A DNA stretch of 9,383 bases from Bacteroidota bacterium (GTDB lineage: Bacteria; Bacteroidota; Bacteroidia; Chitinophagales; Chitinophagaceae): positions 1 through 9,383 of the forward strand of contig JAEWAC010000268.1 in assembly GCA_023391895.1 (NCBI GenBank), in the 5' to 3' direction. How positions within the stretch are numbered: the first letter of the stretch is position 1; the number at the start of each line of letters is the position of its first letter. Positions 1 through 5,440 of the stretch are shown piece by piece. The notes under the pieces are model-generated. The model saw only the letters and a list, made by a program, of their open reading frames with translations. It was not told the DNA's origin and did no database searches. The position numbers and the translations under genes were made by a program.

Positions 1-1
1 G

Positions 2-124
2 GAGCAATGGCTGCAGCAGGGCGATGTGGTGGAACTGGAGATTGACGGGTTGGGGGTTTTAAGCAATACCATTATTGCGGAGGAGACGGCGTGGAGTATA
101 TTGAAGCGGAAGAAGGGGTTTTAA
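2..124 (+). CDS. Fumarylacetoacetate hydrolase family protein, C-terminal end (partial)
   Basis: Only the last 40 codons are in the window, in the frame starting at base 2 and ending at TAA 122-124. The peptide contains GDVVELEIDGLGVLSNTI, which matches the C-terminal strand of the FAH fold (GDVVE-x-EI-x-GIG-x-L-x-N). That family contains hydrolases, decarboxylases and isomerases acting on 2-oxo or 4-oxo acids, usually with a metal bound by residues upstream of this fragment, so the substrate cannot be told here. The protein ends in ILKRKKGF. Many relatives stop soon after a similar SILxxKK tail, so the final GF and the stop may be native or may come from the junction with the inverted-repeat cassette that begins at the very next base. 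The family call is fairly secure; the exact reaction is unknown. Confidence 0.8.
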   Translation, partial: EQWLQQGDVVELEIDGLGVLSNTIIAEETAWSILKRKKGF

Positions 125-160
125 AACCGCGGAGAAAGGAGAAAAGGAGGGTACGCAGAG
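125..160 (+). repeat. Left arm of 36-bp inverted repeat
   Basis: This arm pairs with 551-586. The outer 26 bases are a perfect match; the two mismatches are at positions 151 and 157. The arm is strongly purine-rich and includes AGGAGG at 145-150, a textbook Shine-Dalgarno sequence 10 nt before ATG 161. That is unusual for Bacteroidota, whose genes mostly lack one. Confidence 0.9.
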
Positions 161-548
161 ATGATGAAGGAGAGGAGTTAAATAACATAGGTGCAAACGT
201 TTTGGATGCGGCTATTACCGTGCATCGGGAGTTGGGGCCGGGCTTGCTGGAGTCGGCTTATGAAATGGCATTGGCCAGGGAATTGACATTAAGAGGTTTA
301 GCCATAAAAACGCAGGTACCGGTTGAGTTGAACTAAAAAGGAATTGCCTTGGGTAAAGCCTACGTCATTGAATTTTGGTGAACGATCAAATTATTATTGA
401 AGTCAAATCTGCAGATGTAATGCACCCGGTATTTCAGGCACAGTTAATTACGTATTTAAAACTCTATAACCGCAGGTTAGGTTATTTAATCAACTTCAAT
501 GTCCCTCTTTTAAAAGACGGCTTTAAAAGAATCGTCAACAATATATAA
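161..548 (+). pseudogene. GxxExxY family protein (PD-(D/E)XK nuclease-like), degraded
   Basis: The frame from about 175 reads ELNNIGANVLDAAI, then VHRELGPGLLESAYEMAL, which holds the defining G-L-L-E-S-A-Y motif. It is broken by TAA at 334-336, where relatives have a Tyr codon (LN-Y-KGIAL). After VIEF the frame is lost within the T run 373-376. Restoring one T moves into the frame that reads LVNDQIIIEVKSADV, then HPVFQAQLITYLKL and INFNVPLLKDGFKRIVNNI, ending at TAA 546-548. This is the full C-terminal half of the family, with the E-x-K motif (IEVKS) intact; the acidic residue before it, usually Asp, is Glu here. A third lesion is likely near 173-175: ATG 161 follows AGGAGG but needs one extra base to join the body frame. 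The GTG at 91 gives an open frame without that lesion but overlaps the FAH gene and has no family-like N terminus. The rebuilt protein is about 130 residues, normal for the family. The cellular role of the family is not established. Confidence 0.85.
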
Positions 549-550
549 CC

Positions 551-586
551 CTCCGCGTATCCTCCTTTTCTCCTTTCTCCGCGGTT
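551..586 (-). repeat. Right arm of 36-bp inverted repeat
   Basis: This is the reverse complement of 125-160 with 34 of 36 positions matching. It starts 2 nt after the stop codon of the GxxExxY pseudogene, so the cassette has almost no spare sequence between gene and end. An A-rich stretch (588-605) follows outside the arm and serves as the T-tract of the neighbouring minus-strand terminator. Confidence 0.9.
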
Positions 587-587
587 G

Positions 588-628
588 AAAAAAAGAAAAG
601 AAAAAGGGCCCGCTATAACACAGGCCCT
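588..628 (-). terminator. Rho-independent terminator of the DUF2807 gene
   Basis: Read on the minus strand, AGGGCC (628-623) pairs with GGCCCT (610-605) across a 12-nt loop and is followed by a run of T with a few C, complementary to the A-rich stretch 588-605. It lies 22 nt beyond the stop codon of the DUF2807 gene. Confidence 0.75.
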
Positions 629-650
629 GATGGTTGCAGTTGGTTTCAGG

Positions 651-1364
651 TTATATCACTACTTTATTCATTTTGCGTGGCGTGGCAGCACCCCGGTTCT
701 TTACCTTACCCAAAAAAGAATCTTTTACTTTCAGTCCTTTTTGCGCATTGACTTCCGCATGGCCCACGCCGGTGTTTTCAATGTCCATGGTCTGCACCAC
801 TAAAGCGCCGGCATTGATGCTGCCCACGCCATTGTTGACAAAAACGGCATCTTGTGCTTTGCCACTCAGCTTTACGTTGCCTACACTCCTATTTTCCAGG
901 TTTATTTTTTGGGCCGTTAAGTCCAGGTCCAAAGAACCCACGCTGCTGTTTTTGATATCGAGGTCGTCAAAGGCCAGGGTGTTTTCAGCCGTAATATTAC
1001 CCACCATGCTGATGTCCATGTTTTTCAGGTTTTTAAAAGTGACATACACCCGCATTTTGTTTTTGCTTTTCAGGTTTTTGTTCTGCGCCTTTTTCATATC
1101 AATTACCAGGCGGTTGCCGTCGTTGGTTACGGTAAACAGGTCCTGCAGGTTTTCATCGGCTTCTATTTTTACGCCTTCCTTGTTGCCCTGTGTAAGTTTG
1201 AGTTCGTATACACCACTGGCTTTTAAAGCACTGAACGATTGTACCGGCACCTCGCGGCTAATCAGGTTGCCATTACCCTCAATGGTTTCGCCTTTTTTGT
1301 TTTGCGCCCCGACGGTGGTGAATGTGAAAAGGCCAACGGCAGCGGCCAACAACAGTTTTCTCAT
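651..1364 (-). CDS. Exported DUF2807 (GIN domain) beta-repeat protein
   Basis: This is a 237-residue protein of the DUF2807 family (putative auto-transporter adhesin head, GIN domain), common in Bacteroidota and of unproven function. Residues 1-20 form a Sec signal peptide (MRKLLLAAAVGLFTF then TTVGA, likely cut before Gln21), so the mature protein is periplasmic, surface-bound or secreted. The family pattern is seen in SREVPVQSFSALKASGVYEL (36-55) and LVIDMKK. The C-terminal half carries a regular ladder of V/L-G steps at Gly122, 143, 162, 181, 201 and 219 (NSSVGSLDL, NRSVGNVKL, NNGVGSINA, NTGVGHAEV), spaced 18-21 residues, which fits stacked beta-strands of a solenoid. There is no C-terminal sorting domain that I recognise. 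The start ATG at 1364 is fixed by the signal peptide. The gene appears monocistronic, with a terminator at 588-628, and is divergent from the flavin reductase gene. Confidence 0.88.
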   Translation of the reverse strand: MRKLLLAAAVGLFTFTTVGAQNKKGETIEGNGNLISREVPVQSFSALKASGVYELKLTQGNKEGVKIEADENLQDLFTVTNDGNRLVIDMKKAQNKNLKSKNKMRVYVTFKNLKNMDISMVGNITAENTLAFDDLDIKNSSVGSLDLDLTAQKINLENRSVGNVKLSGKAQDAVFVNNGVGSINAGALVVQTMDIENTGVGHAEVNAQKGLKVKDSFLGKVKNRGAATPRKMNKVVI

Positions 1365-1401
1365 TGTAATTGCTTTTGATTGGTTAAGATTTATATTTCT
1401 G

Positions 1402-1423
1402 ACGAAAGTCTTCGTATAACGAA
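1402..1423. promoter_or_regulatory. Operator-like cluster of ACGAA/TTCGT half-sites
   Basis: In the divergent region between the DUF2807 and flavin reductase genes, ACGAA (1402-1406), TTCGT (1411-1415) and ACGAA (1419-1423) alternate in orientation with 4-nt and 3-nt spacers, giving two overlapping perfect palindromes. The cluster is about 40 bp upstream of the DUF2807 start. This is the kind of symmetry a dimeric repressor or activator binds, but no known site is recognised and it could be chance. Confidence 0.3.
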
Positions 1424-1533
1424 TGTAAGCTGCTAAAAGTTACAATGGCCCGCCCATTTGTTACCAGCGGTTGGTGTCCGGTTTAAAAGGTTGTTATGGG
1501 TGGTATGGTGTTTTGAAGGACATTTGCCTTGTT

Positions 1534-2424
1534 ATGATTTTGAACCTGCCGGAACTGAAGCCTGCCGAAAAACAATATTACCTGCAGCACGTGGTAGCAC
1601 CACGGCCCATTTGTTTTGCCTCTACCATCGATGCCGCCGGTAATGTCAACCTCAGCCCGTTTTCGTTTTTCAATTTATTTTCATCTAACCCACCGATTGT
1701 TATTTTTTCTCCTTCCCGCCGCCTGCGGGACAATACCACCAAGCACAGCCTGCAAAACGTACTGGAGGTGCCGGAAGTAGTGATTAACATCGTAACGTAT
1801 GATATGGTGCAGCAAACCTCACTGGCCAGTTGCGAGTATCCCAAAGGCGTGGATGAGTTTGTAAAAGCAGGCTTTACCAAAGAGCCGGCCACTAGGGTAA
1901 AACCGCCCATGGTAAAAGAAAGCAAAGTCAAGCTGGAGTGCCGGGTGCTGGAAGTAAAATCGCTGGGGTCGGAAGGCGGAGCGGGCAACCTGGTGATAGG
2001 CGAAGTACTGTGCCTGCACCTTGCCGATGAGCTGCTGACGGCAGAGAAAAAAATAGACCAGACAAAACTGAATTTAGTAGCCCGCCTGGGCGGCGACTGG
2101 TATTGTAAAATAGGGCCGGAAAACCTGTTCCAGGTGCAAAAACCCAATACGCAACTGGGCATTGGTATAGATGCCTTGCCGCCCGGCATACGTTACAGCA
2201 GCATACTTACCGGCAACCATTTGGGCCAGCTGGCTAATGTGCACCAGGTGCCGGTGGTAGACGTAGCTTTTGAAGATGAGCATTTGAACAACATTGTGCA
2301 GTATTTTGCTGTCAATCCCACTGAAATGGAAAAAGAAGTACACCGCTATGCTGCCGACTTGCTCAATAAAGGTAAAGTAGACGCCGCCTGGCAGGTGCTG
2401 CTGGCTACAGAGAATATGATGTAA
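1534..2424 (+). CDS. Flavin reductase-like (FMN-binding split-barrel) family protein
   Basis: This protein of 296 residues belongs to the flavin reductase-like domain family (PF01613 type), soluble FMN-binding proteins that include NAD(P)H:flavin reductases and related oxidoreductases. The flavin-binding core is visible at residues 20-54: V-V-A-PRPI-C-FASTID, then GNVNLSPFSFFNLFSSNPP, followed by VIFSPSRR and DNTTKHSLQN, all typical of the cytosolic Bacteroidota branch. The core runs to about residue 180; a C-terminal extension follows, as is usual for this branch. ATG 1534 was chosen because it gives MILNLPELKPAEKQYYLQHVVAPRPI, which fits the family N terminus; upstream in-frame TTG 1471 would add 21 unconvincing residues. 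There is no signal peptide, so it is cytoplasmic. Its stop is 10 nt before the Uma2 gene, so the two probably share an mRNA. The electron acceptor cannot be inferred from the sequence. Confidence 0.88.
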   Translation: MILNLPELKPAEKQYYLQHVVAPRPICFASTIDAAGNVNLSPFSFFNLFSSNPPIVIFSPSRRLRDNTTKHSLQNVLEVPEVVINIVTYDMVQQTSLASCEYPKGVDEFVKAGFTKEPATRVKPPMVKESKVKLECRVLEVKSLGSEGGAGNLVIGEVLCLHLADELLTAEKKIDQTKLNLVARLGGDWYCKIGPENLFQVQKPNTQLGIGIDALPPGIRYSSILTGNHLGQLANVHQVPVVDVAFEDEHLNNIVQYFAVNPTEMEKEVHRYAADLLNKGKVDAAWQVLLATENMM

Positions 2425-2434
2425 ATTTAATGGC

Positions 2435-2977
2435 ATGAGCAGCGGTTATAAAATACTGCCCTATTATACCTACGAAGATTACTGCCGCTGGGAAGGCCAG
2501 TGGGAAATTATAGAAGGCATCCCTTATGCCATGAGTCCTGCGCCACGGCCGGAACACCAAGCGGTGGCCGGTAATCTGCATGCAGAGTTTCGGGTAGCCC
2601 TAAAGGCCTCTGATTGCTCCTGTACGGTTTATCAGCCTATTGATTACAAAGTAGCGGAGGATACGGTTTTAAATCCGGATCTTTTAATTGTATGTCAGCC
2701 CATTACCAAACCCTTTTTAGACTTTGCACCGGAACTGGTGGTGGAGATTTTGCCGCCAGCCACGGCCCTGAAAGACCGGCATACCAAGTTTGAAATTTAC
2801 CGCCAGCAGCAAATATCTTACTACCTGATGGTAGATGTGGACACCAGGACGGTGGAGATCTATCACCTGGATGACGCCCAACAATACCGGCTGCAGGCAG
2901 TAGATCCGCAAAAACCATTTTCATTTTTCTTTACCGGTTGCACCTTTTCACTGGTGTTGGAAGCCATTTGGAGTTAA
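2435..2977 (+). CDS. Uma2 family putative endonuclease (DUF820)
   Basis: This is a 180-residue protein of the Uma2/DUF820 family, which has the PD-(D/E)XK nuclease fold; its biological role is poorly known. Family landmarks appear in order: YTYEDYCRWEG near the N terminus, WEIIEGIPYAMSPAP (23-37) with Glu27, PEHQ (39-42), NPDLLIV with Pro81-Asp82, and ELVVEILPP (100-108) with Glu104, then DRHTKFEIYRQQQISYYLMVD. The likely metal-binding acids (Glu27, Asp82, Glu104) are all present, so it may be active. Where relatives often have the VLSPST type, this one reads ILPPAT. The length is normal for the family. It follows the flavin reductase gene by 10 nt and is followed by a hairpin terminator at 2994-3018, so it is the last gene of a two-gene unit. 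A functional link to the flavin reductase is not evident; Uma2 genes often sit in unrelated contexts. Confidence 0.9.
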   Translation: MSSGYKILPYYTYEDYCRWEGQWEIIEGIPYAMSPAPRPEHQAVAGNLHAEFRVALKASDCSCTVYQPIDYKVAEDTVLNPDLLIVCQPITKPFLDFAPELVVEILPPATALKDRHTKFEIYRQQQISYYLMVDVDTRTVEIYHLDDAQQYRLQAVDPQKPFSFFFTGCTFSLVLEAIWS

Positions 2978-3374
2978 GCTACTACAGAGCGGCAAAAGCT
3001 GGCCCCGCCTGCTTTTTTACCAAATACAATGTTTACCTTAGCAGTACAAATGCCTGCAGACACACCTACAGCATAGGCTCTACAGCACCAGCTTTTTAAA
3101 TACGGCATTTAAAACATTGGCATTACAACTCTGTATTCACTACACGCCTGCAGCCGCCCCTTGAAACCCGCTTCCAACCTTATTGATACTACCAGATTTT
3201 AGAAATGACAACGTACCCTGTAATGGCCGGTGGCGATACCCTCTACTGTTCGGGCAACGGATATTGGCTATGGCATAAAGAATAAAGACACAGGTAATCC
3301 TTAACCGCTAATGGTATGGTATAACCGGCCGGCAAAAGCATCAACCTTAATTCATTTATTATAAATCCAACATC
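2978..3374. other. Intergenic stretch without a convincing gene
   Basis: Apart from the terminator at its left end, this stretch of about 400 bp shows no recognisable gene, RNA or strong repeat. A 26-codon open frame at 3205-3285 (MTTYPVMAGGDTLYC then SGNGYWLWHKE) reads unlike random intergenic sequence and may be a gene remnant or a very small peptide, but I cannot assign it. A CCGGCCGG palindrome sits near 3323-3330. I see no clear Bacteroidota promoter (TTTG, then TAnnTTTG) ahead of the gene at 3375. Confidence 0.5.
2994..3018 (+). terminator. Rho-independent terminator after the Uma2 gene
   Basis: AAAAGC-T-GGC (2994-3003) folds back on GCC-T-GCTTTT (3007-3016) with a CCC loop and a single T-T mismatch, and the run of T continues to 3018. 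It lies 17 nt after the Uma2 stop codon and closes the two-gene unit. Confidence 0.7.
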
Positions 3375-3578
3375 ATGACCACGACTATCAAATGGATTGT
3401 ATTGAGCATCATGTTTGCGGCGGTTGCCATTATGCTGTATATCGGTATCGACAGTTCCTGGGCGGCCAAGCAGGGTACCAGCATTTTATTGACCATCGGC
3501 TTTTTCCTGAGTGCTACGGCTTGCATACTGTGCGTATTCAAAGCTATCGACTCACACGGCCATTTAACCGGGGAGTAA
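3375..3578 (+). CDS. Small two-helix inner-membrane protein, unknown function
   Basis: This 67-residue protein is not recognised as a member of a named family. It has two hydrophobic segments long enough to span the membrane, about residues 6-25 (KWIVLSIMFAAVAIMLYIGI) and 36-56 (SILLTIGFFLSATACILCVF and the next residue). They are joined by a short polar loop (DSSWAAKQGT) and followed by a polar tail ending HGHLTGE. This hairpin topology, with little else, is common in small Bacteroidota inner-membrane proteins. Lys6 and the position of the other charges do not settle orientation. The start ATG 3375 has no Shine-Dalgarno sequence, which is normal for the phylum. The gene stands alone, convergent with the DUF4197 gene, and a perfect hairpin terminator follows 22 nt after its stop; that and the clean two-helix pattern are the main support for it being real. 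Confidence 0.6.
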   Translation: MTTTIKWIVLSIMFAAVAIMLYIGIDSSWAAKQGTSILLTIGFFLSATACILCVFKAIDSHGHLTGE

Positions 3579-3600
3579 CCGGCCCGGTTATAGGAAAATA

Positions 3601-3630
3601 AAAATCCGTTGCTGAAAAGCAACGGATTTT
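3601..3630. terminator. Bidirectional terminator between convergent genes
   Basis: AAAATCCGTTGCT (3601-3613) and AGCAACGGATTTT (3618-3630) form a perfect 13-bp stem closed by a GAAA tetraloop. The A run on one side and T run on the other let it work in both directions: for the small membrane protein gene (+) and for the DUF4197 gene (-), whose stop codon is 24 nt away. Confidence 0.9.
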
Positions 3631-3654
3631 CGGGATGTATACTGATTGGTTTAT

Positions 3655-4368
3655 TTAATAATTACGGGCGGCAGAGCCAAACACTTTTTTCAAAATCTGT
3701 GTCGTTCGTGCTGCCGGGTTTTCGCGTATGTTGGCTTCTTCTTTGGCAATCTGGTCAAAGAGAGCACCCACGGCTTTGTTGACTACATAAGATTGCAAAT
3801 CAGGATTTATTTTGTTCATGGTAGTAGGAAAATTATTGTACGTATTAATCACATCGCCATAATACTTGGTAGCGCTAAACTTATCCAGCGAGCTTTTGAT
3901 GATGGGTGAAAACGCCGCCACCAGTTTGTCGGTGGTTTTCTGGCGGAAGTATTGCGTAGCCGCATCTTTAGGCCCGCGAATAATATTGAGGGCATCGGCA
4001 ATGGTCATTTCCCGGATGGCATCTACAAAAATCGGCCGGGCATGACCTACGGCGTCTTCTGCCGCCCGGTTAATCTGCAAAATGGCTTTGTCTACCATGG
4101 CGCCCATGCCCAGTTGGCGCATGGTGTTTTCAATACGCTGGGCTTCTGCGGGTAAAAACAGCTTGTAAGCTTCGTTGCCAAAAAAGCCGTTTTCTTTATT
4201 CAGTAAGCTGATGCCGCGGCCCACGCCCTGGTCCAGCGCCTCCCGTATGCCTTGTGAGGCCTCCAGCTCGGTAACGGCGGTAGGAGTTCCCATAGGTAAG
4301 TTGGATAAAGTATCGCAGGAAGCCAATCCAATAGCGGCGCCAAAAATCAAAAGGTAGCGTTTTAACAT
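3655..4368 (-). CDS. DUF4197 family lipoprotein
   Basis: This is a 237-residue lipoprotein of the DUF4197 family, found widely in Bacteroidota and Proteobacteria, with no established function. The N terminus MLKRYLLIFGAAIGLASC is a lipoprotein signal peptide with lipobox LASC; Cys18 would be lipidated, and Asp19 follows. ATG 4368 is preferred over an in-frame ATG nine codons upstream because it gives this compact signal. Family landmarks appear throughout: GIREALDQGVGRGI, NGFFGNEAYKLFLPAEA, ILQINRAAEDAV, ARPIFVDAIREMTIADALNI, IRGPKDAATQYFRQKTTDKL, FSPIIKSSLDKF, then YVVNKAVGALFDQIAKEEA, IRENPAARTT and ILKKVFG close to the C terminus. The protein is mostly helical and full length. It lies 70 nt downstream of the tandem HTH genes on the same strand, so co-transcription is possible. 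It ends at the bidirectional terminator 3601-3630. Confidence 0.92.
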   Translation of the reverse strand: MLKRYLLIFGAAIGLASCDTLSNLPMGTPTAVTELEASQGIREALDQGVGRGISLLNKENGFFGNEAYKLFLPAEAQRIENTMRQLGMGAMVDKAILQINRAAEDAVGHARPIFVDAIREMTIADALNIIRGPKDAATQYFRQKTTDKLVAAFSPIIKSSLDKFSATKYYGDVINTYNNFPTTMNKINPDLQSYVVNKAVGALFDQIAKEEANIRENPAARTTQILKKVFGSAARNY

Positions 4369-4438
4369 ATATTGGTTTTGAAAGCTAAATTCCAAATTAT
4401 AAGCCAGAAAATGGAGATGGATTTAAAAAAGCAAAAGT

Positions 4439-5440
4439 TTAAGCTTTTAAATTTTGCTTGCGGCTGGTAATACGGTTACGCAGTTTTTTAAAAAAGCGGG
4501 CCCGCTCTCTTTCACTTACCGAACTGATAAGCGTGGAGCGGCGTATGAGGTTTTGAATGCTTTGAAATAGGTTGTCGCAAAACTGCAGGTGGCGGGTAAC
4601 CATAAAGTTGATGATGCTGTGCGTAAGAAAAACAACCTTGGTGCCGTCCAGCACCGCCAGTATGGAATTATCGGCCGTGGTTACTTCATTAAAATACATT
4701 TGAAAAGCGCCTAAAGGTTTTTTGTTTTCATCTTCCACATCGAACTTGTAACCCAGGTCGGCCTGCTTTTCCAGGTGCAGCAGCAATTGTTCCAAATAGT
4801 CATATACGGTATGAATATCTTCTGCATGTTTAAAAATACGAGCGTCCTGGTAATACTCCACCTGCCGCAGCGTACTCATAATCGTTTCAATATTCCATAG
4901 TTCGGTAGCGTCTAATCCATTGTAATAATCCAGTGCCTTACGGCCGATGGCAAATAAGTCATCGGGATAATCCTGCAGGCTGAATTGCCGGTGATCCATG
5001 CCGGGGGCATTCAGCAGCGTACGCATCCAGAAAAAATATTTGAAAGCGGCAATTGGCCGGTAATGAAAGTGATGGAAAATAGGAATGTCCTTGGCCAGGT
5101 AATACATCTTTTTTTCCTTGAAGCCGTTCATGTATTTTACCTGCTGCATCAACCCGGTCAGGTATTCATCAAACCGGAAGTTGCTGGACTGTACAAACCG
5201 GCCTTCAAACGTATAGGTATTGGATTGCAATCCCATCAGCGCGTCAAGGGAGCAGTGGTAATGCAGGCACAGGCGGTAAATTTCATCAAAGGTCAGGGGT
5301 TTCTCGCCACGGATGCGCCGGTAAGCACTGTCGGTACTGATCTGCAGCAATTGGGCCACTTCATCTACCATAGACAGGCCCGCACCCATCCTGCTTTTGA
5401 TTTGATGGAACAATTGTATTTGCAGGTCGGCCGGGTTCAT
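4439..5440 (-). CDS. Helix-turn-helix regulator-like protein, downstream paralogue
   Basis: This is a 333-residue protein with an N-terminal DNA-binding-type region and a long C-terminal region of unknown function. Residues 23-68 (SMVDEVAQLLQISTDSAYRR, then IRGEKPLTFDEIYRLC) resemble an Xre/BetR-like helix-turn-helix, with STDSAYRRIRG as the probable recognition helix. The rest is mainly helical; its best conserved stretch is 109-143 (EKKMYYLAKDIPIF, then a segment rich in Phe, Tyr and Trp ending YFFWM). The extreme C terminus is basic (RFFKKLRNRITSRK). There is no signal peptide or membrane span, so it is cytoplasmic. It is a paralogue of the gene immediately upstream, with which it shares 14 of 20 residues in the recognition region and 22 of 35 in the central block. 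Its ATG overlaps the upstream stop (ATGA, 5437-5440), implying translational coupling. The target genes are unknown; the HTH call is by pattern, and the family is one seen in Bacteroidota without a settled name. Confidence 0.8.
   Translation of the reverse strand: MNPADLQIQLFHQIKSRMGAGLSMVDEVAQLLQISTDSAYRRIRGEKPLTFDEIYRLCLHYHCSLDALMGLQSNTYTFEGRFVQSSNFRFDEYLTGLMQQVKYMNGFKEKKMYYLAKDIPIFHHFHYRPIAAFKYFFWMRTLLNAPGMDHRQFSLQDYPDDLFAIGRKALDYYNGLDATELWNIETIMSTLRQVEYYQDARIFKHAEDIHTVYDYLEQLLLHLEKQADLGYKFDVEDENKKPLGAFQMYFNEVTTADNSILAVLDGTKVVFLTHSIINFMVTRHLQFCDNLFQSIQNLIRRSTLISSVSERERARFFKKLRNRITSRKQNLKA

Larger units (their letters stand above)
125..586. mobile_element. 462-bp inverted-repeat-bounded cassette carrying a decayed GxxExxY gene
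   Basis: The left arm (125-160) and the right arm (551-586) are inverted repeats. Bases 125-150 and 561-586 are perfect reverse complements over 26 bp, and extending to 36 bp leaves only two mismatches (34/36). The only coding content between them is the remains of one GxxExxY gene, filling almost the whole interior. The left arm starts immediately after the stop codon of the upstream FAH gene. There is no transposase and no obvious target-site duplication. If transcribed, the arms would form a long hairpin with the gene in the loop. From memory, similar purine-rich GCGGAGA-type inverted repeats border small GxxExxY or four-helix-bundle genes, including 23S rRNA intervening sequences, in other bacteria. 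Calling this a mobile cassette is inference from that arrangement. Confidence 0.6.

Noticed and set aside
91..336. 81-codon open frame from GTG 91, overlapping the FAH gene
   Set aside because: It contains the GxxExxY motif only in its second half; the first 25 residues are the translated repeat arm and FAH overlap. It is part of the pseudogene, not an intact small gene.
634..1419. Long plus-strand frame opposite the DUF2807 gene
   Set aside because: Its protein is rich in Phe, Leu, Ser and Thr with no family pattern, whereas the minus strand gives a signal peptide and regular DUF2807 repeats. It is a shadow frame.
1411..1423. Resemblance of TTCGTATAACGAA to part of a loxP arm
   Set aside because: Only a short A+T-rich core is shared and there is no 13-8-13 arrangement or recombinase gene; better read as a possible operator or chance.
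1578..2189. Minus-strand frame opposite the flavin reductase gene
   Set aside because: It is Ser/Pro/Arg-rich shadow sequence; the plus-strand frame is a clear flavin reductase-like protein.
4427..4448. Possible minus-strand hairpin AAAAGC/GCTTTT over the stop of the downstream HTH gene
   Set aside because: It is very A+T-rich with a 6-bp stem, a 10-nt loop and the stop codon inside; too weak to call a terminator.
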